Shown in pieces: positions 46,765 through 55,192 of a DNA stretch of 64,000 nucleotides (its first letter is position 1; every line of letters begins with the position of its first letter). The stretch is taken from contig NZ_RXNW01000015.1 in the NCBI RefSeq assembly GCF_004283175.1, positions 1 to 64,000 of the forward strand. The letters are read 5' to 3'. The position numbers were made by a program, and so were the translations under genes. The notes below the pieces were generated by a model. It searched no databases. It was not told where the DNA came from and was given only the letters and a program-made list of their open reading frames with translations. The stretch comes from Legionella longbeachae (GTDB taxonomy: Bacteria > Pseudomonadota > Gammaproteobacteria > Legionellales > Legionellaceae).

Positions 46765-47667
46765 TTAGCAGCCTAAATAGATATTTGTTATAGCGATACG
46801 AGAATGGCCAAGTTCACGGCTTATTATTTCTCTTGCCCTGCGATCCCATTCCCGTTCCATGCCTTTAAGTTGTCTTGAAGGCTGTCCGCCATCAATTGGA
46901 CAAACCATCCCTCTACCATTACTATCAAATTGCTGTGTTAACTCAAGGTATCTTCTTTGCGCATAAGCATGCCGTAAGCCATGGCATTTGCTTAATTCCA
47001 TCAGTTTTATCTGCTTTTGATAATGACCGAGATGTTGTTTATAAGTTTTGTTCTTGGGAATTAATGATTGGCCTGCCGGTATTTGTTGTATCGCTTTTGT
47101 GAGCCATTGGCGTTGTTCTTCATTTGTAATATTTAATATTCTGCCTATTCCTCCTTTAGTCCAGCTTGGCTGTATTCTCAGACAATTACCTTGCCATGCT
47201 TCGCTAATTATTAATTTAATGGATTCTTCCCTGCGCAAACCAAACAGGAATTGTGACTCAAGCGACAGACGAATCAATGGATCAGAGCAGTTACTAAAAT
47301 CAGTTTGATGAATTGCTTTGTTATAAGTTGGCACATAGCTACGCCTGTTTATTTGATAGTTATCGTTTCCAGACTTAACAAGCTGAGGCTTATCCAGCAG
47401 CACACCGACTTTGCGTAGTTTTGCCATGTAGTTTTTAATTGTGGCAGTACTTTTACCCTGAGTTTTCCATAGATCAACCAGAGTATGAATATGTTTTGGC
47501 TTGAGTCCATTAAGATGACCCAATTTATATCCCTGTTCATGCAAGTCCTTGATACATCGGTTTAGCATATGGCGCATATCCGCTTTGCTGGCAAAAGAAT
47601 ATCCTTTGATGTTTTTAACCAGTTCATTGATAGAGTATTGAGCGCTTTTCAGTTTTGATTTACTCAT
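46765..47667 (-). CDS. Tyrosine recombinase-like integrase (second of a pair)
   Basis: 300 residues. The N-terminal SAM-like domain (about 10-95) is followed by a catalytic domain: LFGLRREESIKLI (Arg), KGGIGRIL (Lys), CHGLRHAYAQRRYL (His-x-x-Arg), SRELGHSRIAITNIYLG (Gly-His and Tyr). All catalytic residues are present. It resembles the integrase-domain proteins carried by conjugative islands, separate from the tRNA integrase. It starts by an 8-base overlap with the preceding related gene. Role (resolution, plasmid-like dimer processing, or cassette movement) is unknown. Confidence 0.8.
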   Translation of the reverse strand: MSKSKLKSAQYSINELVKNIKGYSFASKADMRHMLNRCIKDLHEQGYKLGHLNGLKPKHIHTLVDLWKTQGKSTATIKNYMAKLRKVGVLLDKPQLVKSGNDNYQINRRSYVPTYNKAIHQTDFSNCSDPLIRLSLESQFLFGLRREESIKLIISEAWQGNCLRIQPSWTKGGIGRILNITNEEQRQWLTKAIQQIPAGQSLIPKNKTYKQHLGHYQKQIKLMELSKCHGLRHAYAQRRYLELTQQFDSNGRGMVCPIDGGQPSRQLKGMEREWDRRAREIISRELGHSRIAITNIYLGC

Positions 47668-48526
47668 GAAGGTACACCCATAAAGTATTACGGGATTTTA
47701 TTCCCATCTCATCCCGAATAAGCCAATCAGTCTGGTAATTTCCAAGGACAGGCAATAGTTCTTTCTTTAATTGCCTGGCATAAAGATAGCGGTAGGTTTT
47801 ATTCGCTGATAAATTCATCGCTTTTAATGCCATGCGCCATTGCGAGAGAATATCGTCATAATCATGCAATTGAAGCAGAGATTGATCGCCCTGAGCGTAA
47901 TGACTTAATTCAGAAAGAATGATTGTTTGATTTTCATTACGAAAAGGAATGGTTCTGTCTGCTGAATTAAAAGCAATTTCCCGGGTAATCCAAAGCTTAT
48001 CGTCTTTGATATGAACGCCCGGTATTATCTGAATTGTCTCACTGAAGGTTAAACCGAACAGGGCTTGCATCCCCATAATAATTTTGGCAATTGGTTGGCT
48101 GATTTCAACCCAGACATCAGGAGACATTTTCTTTGTTTTTCGAGCATTACGCTGTCGGGATAATCCAAGGCTTTTATTGTCTATCTTAGGCAAAAGACAA
48201 TCAATGCCCTGTAAAAATCTTCTGATGGTTGTCATATAGTCCATGACAGTTGCAGGTCTAATTTTATTTTTATGCCAAAACTCAATCAGCTTTATTATGT
48301 GGTGTCTTTTTAGAACATGCCATGATGGCGGAACATCACCAATTAAAAACAAATCATCAATCATTTTATGAATGACAAAAGCACAATGTTTTTTATCCTT
48401 GAAGCTGCCCCGATTGTCCATTTGTAAGTATCGGTTGGCAGTCTGTCTCAAAGACTGTTTACGCATTTCTTCTACTCTAAAAAGTACTTGCCCTGATTTT
48501 GGTTTAGTGTTGATCGAGCGGTTCAC
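47660..48526 (-). CDS. Degenerate tyrosine recombinase-like protein (first of a pair)
   Basis: 288 residues from GTG at 48526; an ATG at 48466 with AGAGTAGAAGAA before it is also possible. The layout is like the next gene's: N-terminal helices (RQTANRYLQM, CAFVIHKMIDDLF), then a catalytic-domain region. The first Arg position reads FGLTFSETIQI (Arg lost), and the His-x-x-Arg region reads KTYRYLYARQLKKEL; LWVYLHE keeps a Tyr. So it is probably inactive as a recombinase and may partner with the 300-aa protein. The second ribozyme lies in its 5' leader. Confidence 0.7.
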   Translation of the reverse strand: MNRSINTKPKSGQVLFRVEEMRKQSLRQTANRYLQMDNRGSFKDKKHCAFVIHKMIDDLFLIGDVPPSWHVLKRHHIIKLIEFWHKNKIRPATVMDYMTTIRRFLQGIDCLLPKIDNKSLGLSRQRNARKTKKMSPDVWVEISQPIAKIIMGMQALFGLTFSETIQIIPGVHIKDDKLWITREIAFNSADRTIPFRNENQTIILSELSHYAQGDQSLLQLHDYDDILSQWRMALKAMNLSANKTYRYLYARQLKKELLPVLGNYQTDWLIRDEMGIKSRNTLWVYLHE

Positions 48527-48768
48527 TCAAAAGTGATACCAGGCTTGCGCCACTAGGCTCTGGTTGGGGGCAAATCAATCGTTATAAGGCAAACGATAGT
48601 GCCGGTTTAAAACAGGTTTTTGTTGGTGGTTTTCTCCTTTTAGTTTTAACAGATTAATGAATTGACAAAGCAAGGCTTTGTCCTGATTCCTGGTCATTAC
48701 AGAAGTGTTGATGACAGTAAGTGTTTAATAAACTTACCCTGCTGAAAAGCAGATTATCCATGAAGGGT

Positions 48769-48815
48769 TTCCCGACTTGAACGTCCAACCACTGGGTTAG
48801 GGAACTGGGTGGCTT
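48769..48815 (-). ncRNA. Structured RNA module 3' of hammerhead, copy 2
   Basis: On the minus strand, AGCCAC pairs with GTGGTT (48809-48814 with 48087+ region 48787-48792), one G-U included. The loop has TTCCC (48800-48804), which can pair with GGGAA (48769-48773). Compared with copy 1 the stem bases differ yet still pair, which supports a real fold. Confidence 0.5.
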
Positions 48816-48868
48816 AGCGTAAGACCATTTAGGTTTCGCCTGAACTTCCCAGGCTCATCAGTTACGCT
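48816..48868 (-). ncRNA. Type I hammerhead ribozyme, copy 2
   Basis: Minus strand: AGCGUAA (stem I), CUGAUGA, stem II GCCUG with loop GGAAGUU and CAGGC, GAAA, stem III CC-UAAAU-GG closed by A-U, then UC and UUACGCU, which pairs 7 of 7 with the first strand. Predicted cut between 48823 and 48822. It lies in the leader of the recombinase pair; the leader to 48527 has no gene but holds a small hairpin (GACAAAG...CTTTGTC at about 48664-48681). Confidence 0.9.
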
Positions 48869-48920
48869 TGATTAAAAACTATCAAAATGGTGCTTGCCTG
48901 GCAAGCGGTTTAGAAAGAAT

Positions 48921-48957
48921 ATTTTGTCCTGTCGGATACTGCCCGACAGGACAAAAT
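48921..48957. terminator. Hairpin upstream of the deaminase gene
   Basis: Perfect 15-base arms, ATTTTGTCCTGTCGG and its complement, with a 7-base loop. The A/T ends give a short U-tract on either strand. It may end transcription from either side or form part of a small RNA. Confidence 0.5.
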
Positions 48958-48995
48958 TGTTTAATATGTTGATTTTACTATATAAAACCAATGCT

Positions 48996-49040
48996 AGTGT
49001 TCTGCGTCACTGCAATTTATTAGCAGTGACGCAGAACACT
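48996..49040. promoter_or_regulatory. Long inverted repeat just before the deaminase gene
   Basis: 18-base perfect arms, AGTGTTCTGCGTCACTGC and its complement, with a 9-base AT loop. It ends 20 bases before the first ATG. It would form a strong hairpin in the leader RNA. Deaminases of this type elsewhere are held inactive by a small RNA encoded immediately upstream; this region is the candidate place for it. Confidence 0.5.
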
Positions 49041-49060
49041 AAAGATTTCTTCTATACTTA

Positions 49061-50599
49061 ATGAACCTGTTATGTGATAGATGGGAAAACAAGATGAAAA
49101 GCCAAACAAGGAATCCATTTGAGTTGGTTATTGCGCTCGTTGGAGGGGTTGGAACTGATTTTCAAAAAGTAATTCATGAGCTTCAATCATCTTTTAAATT
49201 AGCAGGGTGCCATATAGAAAAAGTCAAAATAACTCACTTTTTGAAGCGAGAAAAAAAGACAGAATTTTTATCAGACTTAGACGAAAAAATTCATAAAATG
49301 AATGAGGCAAGAGAAAATGGTAATAAGGGTATTGCCGCATTTCTTTCAATGATGTTTATTTTTAACAAAAGAATAGAGCTTCTTGGTAATAAATTATTAT
49401 GTCCAACAGTGTACGTAATTGATTCATTAAAAAGCCCTTATGAATGTGATGTATTGCGTAATGTGTATGGGAGAAATTTTATATTGTTATCAATTTATGA
49501 TGCAAAAGACGCAAGAAAAAACAATTTATTATCGCTTCAATTAAATTCTCTCCAATCTTGTGAAAACTTAACTGATCCAGAAATAAAGCACATAGATGAT
49601 ATAATGGATACCGATGAAAATGAGGGTAAAAGTCATGGGCGAGATACAAAGGGAACGTATCATAAAGCTCACTATTTCATTAATATGCTTTCGTTGCAAG
49701 ATGAGGTTAGAAGACTGATTAACTTACTGTTTAATGAGCCTTTTGCTACTCCGACTAAAGATGAAACGGGCATGTTATATGCCTATTTTTCTTCTTTACG
49801 CTCTAGCGATCCTTCACGACAAGTAGGCGCTGTCATTACGGACGATGATGGCAACATTCTTTCATCAGGATGTAATGAAATTCCGAAATTTGGTGGTGGT
49901 CTTCATTGGCATGATACACAGCCAGATCTGCGAGAGTATAAAACAATTGATGAAAATCGCGTTCCACTTAGTGAGCGAGTAAAAATTGCTCGGATAGAGG
50001 AAGAGAAAATCAATAATTTGGATGACTCTTTAGAGTTTATCCGTGCTGTGCATGCAGAGGAGGCAGCAATTTGTGATGCTGCTAGACGAGGAATTGCTAC
50101 GCAAAATACAATTCTATATTGTACGACTTTTCCTTGCCATCTATGTATTAAACATATTATTGCTTCGGGGATAAAAGAAGTTGTTTATATCGAACCCTAT
50201 GTTAAAAGCATGACAAAAAAGTTATTTGATGGTCTTGTAAAGGATAAGGCTAATTCTGATGATTCAAAAGTAGTCAAATTAAGGCCATATACAGGTGTAT
50301 CACCAAAAAGGTATAGATATGTTTTTGCTAAATCAAAGCAGGATAGAAAAGACAAAAAATGTAAATCAAGGATAATTAACTGGTGTTTACAAAACGCATC
50401 ACCAGTTTATCTGAGCCATTCAACACCAATTTCATATTTCTGGACTGAATTTTATATTTTTGAAAAATTTAAAAATTCTTTGGCACAATATTTCCATCTG
50501 GAAGTGTTTGATAATATCACTGATGATCTAGATAAAAATAATGAGTATTTTTCTAAAATTGTTGAAAAATACAAGAGTTCTTTGATCAATGATGAGTGA
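49061..50599 (+). CDS. Antiphage dCTP/dCMP deaminase (DcdV/AvcD type)
   Basis: 512 residues. N-terminal P-loop kinase-like domain starting VIALVGGVGTDFQKVI (about 26-41), with an unusual Walker loop. The C-terminal cytidine-deaminase domain (about 235-420) includes GMLYAYFSSLRSSDPSRQVG, the zinc-binding HAEE (His331, catalytic Glu333) and PCHLC (Cys359, Cys362). This fusion is the DcdV/AvcD family, which removes dCTP/dCMP after phage attack. The family is usually kept silent by an RNA upstream. ATG at 49061 or 49094 are both possible. It sits between the recombinase and conjugation genes. Confidence 0.85.
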   Translation: MNLLCDRWENKMKSQTRNPFELVIALVGGVGTDFQKVIHELQSSFKLAGCHIEKVKITHFLKREKKTEFLSDLDEKIHKMNEARENGNKGIAAFLSMMFIFNKRIELLGNKLLCPTVYVIDSLKSPYECDVLRNVYGRNFILLSIYDAKDARKNNLLSLQLNSLQSCENLTDPEIKHIDDIMDTDENEGKSHGRDTKGTYHKAHYFINMLSLQDEVRRLINLLFNEPFATPTKDETGMLYAYFSSLRSSDPSRQVGAVITDDDGNILSSGCNEIPKFGGGLHWHDTQPDLREYKTIDENRVPLSERVKIARIEEEKINNLDDSLEFIRAVHAEEAAICDAARRGIATQNTILYCTTFPCHLCIKHIIASGIKEVVYIEPYVKSMTKKLFDGLVKDKANSDDSKVVKLRPYTGVSPKRYRYVFAKSKQDRKDKKCKSRIINWCLQNASPVYLSHSTPISYFWTEFYIFEKFKNSLAQYFHLEVFDNITDDLDKNNEYFSKIVEKYKSSLINDE

Positions 50600-50681
50600 T
50601 TTCTCTCATTATAATGAAGTGAATTCAAACTATGTGTTCCTCGTCACTTCGAATCATCATCAAGGATGCAAAATACTCTAA

Positions 50682-52508
50682 TCAAGCGCAAACAAACTCT
50701 TGAGTAGCCCCTATATTCGAAGAATCTTCAAATATAGCTTTTTCATCTATTGAATTAATGATTATACAAAATAAAAGCCACCAAGCATAAATTGAATGGG
50801 CCGAAAAAAACTCTTGCTCCTCCATGAGTCCGTGACTCATATCATTTCTGATATTAAACCCTGCTCTTTCAATTAATAAGCATTTTAAATTAAAACAAGT
50901 GTCTTCCCCCAAAAGTTCAATAGATTTGGGTAAAGTTAATAATTGTTTTAATAACATTTCTGAGTCAACCCCATTATCATCTTTATTCCAGACTATTTCA
51001 CCATGTAACTCTAAAGTCTTTCTTAAGCCACCTTCAAACTGAGGGATTAATATATGCAATGCGATATCAAAATCACCATTGAATCCAGCCATAAAACCCT
51101 TTATCCAAAGACTTCTCCTTGCTTTAGGAATAAATGTTGCATGCTCAACAATGGTTGATAATAGCTTTTTAGTAACGTCATGATTATTTTTGAATAGCTC
51201 TAATGCCGGTAAAATCATACTTGCTGTATAGATATGATAATATACTCCAGCAAGTTCATAACATCCGGCTGTTGTAGCAGAATCATGTTTCTCAGCATCA
51301 GAATTATGTAATGCAGGAATAATTGCTTCGACTCGACCTTCCTTATTGATATAAGGTTTTTCTGCTGTGCTACTTAATGGACAATTTTTTTGACGCTCTA
51401 ATACAGCTTCTTTTAAAGTAGCGAAAGATATCACTGGTATTGTTTTTGCGAAAAGAAATAGAGCCTCATTAAGTGTTTTATCCTTCATTGTATTGTCGAT
51501 ATGAGTACGTAAAGGACTCAAATCAACGGTTGTGCTATAGCGTGTCATCTCAGTTAAAGCTAATTTATTATGATCCATATGTAGCCGTTTCAGTATCTCA
51601 ATATATTCTTTTTGATCCTTACAGTCTTTCAGTACAGTTATTGCACTACCAAGAAAACTTGCAGCAACAATATGACTACTGGCGATTGCAGCTTTCTTTT
51701 CATAAATTTTTGCAATATTGAGCTTCATCTCTTTTGATAGTTTATGATTATTGTTTTTTCTATATACTTTGTCAGCCAGATCATATAGCGAGTTTGCAAA
51801 ATCAAAGGCTATCAGATTGTTATGAGACTCCATAATTTGGGTAGCAAAAAACAAAGCCTTTTCTACTACTATATCCCTTTCAATACAATTCAAATCCATT
51901 AAAACTGTTAGCACTGTACATACGCCTCTCAAATCAAATAAATCATCATCAGAATCTATGTGTCTCAGCAACAATTTAGTAATACTATCTTTAGACGAGT
52001 CTTTAATTTTTGTAGCAATCCTAATGGCTCTTTCAAGGCGTTTTATTCGTGATGACCAACTACCTTTACAATATACACTGTTACTTGATTCCACATATTT
52101 GTTTATAGCAATTTTTGCTGCTTTAAAATTCTTCGTTGTTATCCATGAAAGGTCAGCTACCCTTGCGGCTAGTTCGGGATTGCTGATATGCGAGCAAATC
52201 TCACCTAATGTTTCACACTGATTCTGAGTGAAATCTGATGGCATGACAGTCTTTACTGAGCCAAAAATAGCATATGGTTCAAAAGGGTAATCAGCGTTAG
52301 ATGATCTCAATATCAAAGAACACACTAAACTTAACAATTGATAGACATGGCTTTTTTCTATCTCACAGTTTTCCTTGGCTTTTAAATAGGCTTGGGTGAA
52401 CTGTTGGCAATAGTCCTGACATGTTTCATTACAGCCATCTATCACCGCCTCAATATCGCTATTTATTATGGATTCACGAGTTACTTTAATCTCATCCATT
52501 ATTAACAT
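50682..52508 (-). CDS. DUF4209/HEPN-like helical protein, probable defence gene
   Basis: 608 residues from the ATG at 52508, which has AAGG nearby; the frame opens at GTG 52541. Helical throughout without membrane segment. The C-terminal part (from about 490) reads FEGGLRKTLELHGEIVW, LLTLPKSIELLGEDTCFNLK and FNIRNDMSHGLM. I match this to DUF4209, whose end has the R-x4-H motif (Arg554, His559) seen in HEPN RNases. Position beside the deaminase gene, convergent with 82 bases between, fits a defence cargo. The target RNA is unknown. Confidence 0.6.
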   Translation of the reverse strand: MLIMDEIKVTRESIINSDIEAVIDGCNETCQDYCQQFTQAYLKAKENCEIEKSHVYQLLSLVCSLILRSSNADYPFEPYAIFGSVKTVMPSDFTQNQCETLGEICSHISNPELAARVADLSWITTKNFKAAKIAINKYVESSNSVYCKGSWSSRIKRLERAIRIATKIKDSSKDSITKLLLRHIDSDDDLFDLRGVCTVLTVLMDLNCIERDIVVEKALFFATQIMESHNNLIAFDFANSLYDLADKVYRKNNNHKLSKEMKLNIAKIYEKKAAIASSHIVAASFLGSAITVLKDCKDQKEYIEILKRLHMDHNKLALTEMTRYSTTVDLSPLRTHIDNTMKDKTLNEALFLFAKTIPVISFATLKEAVLERQKNCPLSSTAEKPYINKEGRVEAIIPALHNSDAEKHDSATTAGCYELAGVYYHIYTASMILPALELFKNNHDVTKKLLSTIVEHATFIPKARRSLWIKGFMAGFNGDFDIALHILIPQFEGGLRKTLELHGEIVWNKDDNGVDSEMLLKQLLTLPKSIELLGEDTCFNLKCLLIERAGFNIRNDMSHGLMEEQEFFSAHSIYAWWLLFCIIINSIDEKAIFEDSSNIGATQEFVCA

Positions 52509-52638
52509 AAGGACTAACCTTGAAAAATAAAAACATATCACATGGTAATAAAATTACTCAAAAAATAAAATACAAAATAAGCCTTTCAATCATTGTTTAA
52601 CTAAAGCTTGCTAGCCGAAATTACTTTCTTGAAGGTAT

Positions 52639-54624
52639 TCATTTATCAAGTGAATGAATAATGCTTTTAATATCCATGGTTATTATTTTGTCACTCACAG
52701 GCAAAGGTATTCTTACCTTAAAAAGCTCCCCACCGCTCGCTAAAACAAAAGCCTGTCCTTTGGGCAAAGAAATAACATCATTGACATCAATCATAGGCAC
52801 AGAAGATGTTTGAACTCGATCTTCATTAGTCGTATTAAAGTAAACACCATCTTCGCCATGAGGGGTATCATTAACCATAGAAACCTGAGTGTGATCAACT
52901 ACACCAACTTGGGGTAACATTTTAACTAACAAATTAGCGGTTTCTTCATTTTTTACCCGTAGCATGATCAGAGTATTAAAATTACCTTCTGTAACCTCTG
53001 CTCTTGCCTTTGAACCGAGCGCTACTTCCATGTCCTGAATTGTTTGAGCATAGGCCGTGACCTGAAAGCCTGCACCGCCGGCTTTGTTGAGGATTTTCAC
53101 AAATGAATCCTGAATAATCTCTGATAGCTCGTCACAGTGCAGGTTCAAACGGTAATTCGCGTTACTTTCCTTATAGATTTTACCGGCGGTAGATACCAAA
53201 TCTGATAGAAAAGCCTTGCCGACTGCTTGTGCTATATTGGGGTTAGTCAAACTATCAAGACCCATGTAAATCACTTTCTTTTGTTTGATCGCGGTCATCA
53301 GTTCAATCTCATTTGGGCTTTGATTGAAGGAAAAGATACCCGTGGCATTACTTTTATTAATTTCAGACAGGACAGGACCAACACTGGCTGTTATTTTGTC
53401 ATAGTAATGCTTGTCCATAATGGCTGCATCATAGAGATCAATCAGAATCTGATCATGAAGGCTTTCAACATTGCCAGCAGTGATGGTCTTGTTGATATGC
53501 TCTTTTATATACTCAATAACTGCTTTGGTTCTGTCCATTGGTGCTGTATTTTTATTTTTACGGCTCTGGCGTTCTTCATGATGCGTCAGTATTGCATCAA
53601 TTTGTGTATGGTAATCCTGATAGTGAGCAGGCATGATGGTATCCGCATAGGTCATGAGTAGTTGATCAAGGCGGCTGATATAAAATGCTATGGATTTATA
53701 AGTAATGGGTTGTTTCATTTCTTCTAGGCAAATGGCAACGATATTGACGTATTTCCATGCAAAGGCTGCGAATTGTTTGCCTTCGCCTTCCGCAGCAATA
53801 GCGTCAGTAATGCGAGTAGCAACTTCACTAACCTGATCATAGTTTTTTAATGGGTTATAGTGGGCTGACAGATCTGGAAACCCAAGATGAACAATACGAA
53901 AGTCATTCAAACGACCGGATGCTTCACAGGCTGAATACATATCGCGAACTAAATCCAGGTCACCTTTGGGGTCAACAACAATGACTGCATCACCATTTCT
54001 TATATCTTGATTAATAAGGATACTGGCTAATCTTGTTTTACCCACGCGAGTAGTGCCTACTACAAACGTATGGCCAACCCTTACGTCCTGTGGAATATAA
54101 ACCGGATCGTCTTTTTCACCTAAACCATGCAGGTAGGGACTACCACCTACTGGTGGATCAGGTCTAAAGGGATTTAGTTTTGAAGAACAGCCGAGTAATT
54201 TTGCCAAATAGGAGGCTTCGTGATTTTGACAAAACTTCCTTACCGCTTGATACCATTTTCCCCGTTGCATAAAGGCTTCATTTTTTATTTGCTTGATTTG
54301 ATGCAATCGTTGCGTATGGTGTGGCAACCAGCGAAAACCTTTACCCAGAAATAGCCATTTCTGAGAAACAGGTACTTGAGTCGTAGACAGAGCATAGAAA
54401 GGCATAGCTATTAAACGCCTGTGATAGCGTTTTATTTTAAAAGCCTGATATCCTCGAACCACACTCAAAGCCATTAAACTTAAGGCTGCGTTATAGCCCA
54501 TGCCTTGTGTTAATAAAAATAGATGGGGCTGGGATGCAGCGAGCAGTGCCAGTGCAGTACAGGTCATACTGGTATAAATTTCGGTTGGTTCGCGGAGCAA
54601 GTTTTCAACGGGATAATGACTCAT
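52639..54624 (-). CDS. traD: Type IV coupling protein TraD
   Basis: 661 residues from the ATG at 54624, which has GGTGGAG upstream and lies 2 bases after the stop of the preceding gene. Two N-terminal membrane helices (about 25-80). The ATPase domain has GTTRVGKTRLAS (Walker A, about 192), VIVVDPKGD (Walker B) and LHCDELSEIIQ. This is the coupling protein of the SXT/genomic-island group. It brings the relaxase-DNA complex to the secretion channel. It is the last conjugation gene in the visible operon. Confidence 0.93.
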   Translation of the reverse strand: MSHYPVENLLREPTEIYTSMTCTALALLAASQPHLFLLTQGMGYNAALSLMALSVVRGYQAFKIKRYHRRLIAMPFYALSTTQVPVSQKWLFLGKGFRWLPHHTQRLHQIKQIKNEAFMQRGKWYQAVRKFCQNHEASYLAKLLGCSSKLNPFRPDPPVGGSPYLHGLGEKDDPVYIPQDVRVGHTFVVGTTRVGKTRLASILINQDIRNGDAVIVVDPKGDLDLVRDMYSACEASGRLNDFRIVHLGFPDLSAHYNPLKNYDQVSEVATRITDAIAAEGEGKQFAAFAWKYVNIVAICLEEMKQPITYKSIAFYISRLDQLLMTYADTIMPAHYQDYHTQIDAILTHHEERQSRKNKNTAPMDRTKAVIEYIKEHINKTITAGNVESLHDQILIDLYDAAIMDKHYYDKITASVGPVLSEINKSNATGIFSFNQSPNEIELMTAIKQKKVIYMGLDSLTNPNIAQAVGKAFLSDLVSTAGKIYKESNANYRLNLHCDELSEIIQDSFVKILNKAGGAGFQVTAYAQTIQDMEVALGSKARAEVTEGNFNTLIMLRVKNEETANLLVKMLPQVGVVDHTQVSMVNDTPHGEDGVYFNTTNEDRVQTSSVPMIDVNDVISLPKGQAFVLASGGELFKVRIPLPVSDKIITMDIKSIIHSLDK

Positions 54625-54626
54625 GA

Positions 54627-54965
54627 TTATCTCCACCAAAAAAGCAGCTCAAAAAAGACTAAGGCTGTCAATAAATACCATTTTGCGTTTAAAGCAAAAT
54701 TGATTTGCTCTTGTGTTATTTCATGAGGGCTGCGATTCACCAGCCTATGGATAATACGCGGCCATAACCAATAAAGAGCAAGATACAAAAGGCTGTGCAT
54801 GAAAAGAAATACGCCTTGGTGTAAATGAAAGAACTGATTGGCTTGTGTTAACTGCTGACTAAATTGTACAAGTAGAGGCCCTAACAACAAAAGAAGGACT
54901 ACTGGCAGAATATACTTTGTTATGGCTATAATGGTTGTACGAATAGTTTTATTTAACATGGACAA
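54627..54965 (-). CDS. Small membrane protein of the conjugation operon
   Basis: 112 residues with three or four hydrophobic helices (about 15-35, 45-66, 85-110). The middle has WPRIIHRLVNRSPHEITQEQ. No family firmly recognised. It starts 6 bases from the divergent 69-aa gene and is translationally coupled to traD (2-base spacing), suggesting a partner of the coupling protein. Confidence 0.7.
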   Translation of the reverse strand: MSMLNKTIRTTIIAITKYILPVVLLLLLGPLLVQFSQQLTQANQFFHLHQGVFLFMHSLLYLALYWLWPRIIHRLVNRSPHEITQEQINFALNAKWYLLTALVFFELLFWWR

Positions 54966-54971
54966 ATCCTC

Positions 54972-55181
54972 ATGATTGGGAATATCAAAAATCGTAAATC
55001 CATGGCCTTTATGGCATTGAGAGTCCTTGGGAAAGTTGCTGTTGTTGCTTTACAAGTGATTACCTCCTTTGCTTCGGATGAGCGAAAAAGACCTCGTTAC
55101 TCCGCCGCAAAAGCCAAACAGCTTTATGATGATGGGCTGATCTCTGGTTCTGAATATGCACGGCATATCCACGGCGATTAA
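54972..55181 (+). CDS. Small SHOCT-like protein inside the conjugation operon
   Basis: 69 residues on the opposite strand to the tra genes, in the gap between the 112-aa gene and traG. The N-terminal part is hydrophobic (MAFMALRVLGKVAVVALQVI); the end RYSAAKAKQLYDDGLISGSE plus YARHIHGD has the pattern of SHOCT domains (short C-terminal two-helix modules). The start is only 6 bases from the minus-strand start, so the two genes share overlapping upstream signals. The ribosome site is weak (GGACAAA). Role unknown. Confidence 0.55.
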   Translation: MIGNIKNRKSMAFMALRVLGKVAVVALQVITSFASDERKRPRYSAAKAKQLYDDGLISGSEYARHIHGD

Positions 55182-55192
55182 AATTAATTGAG

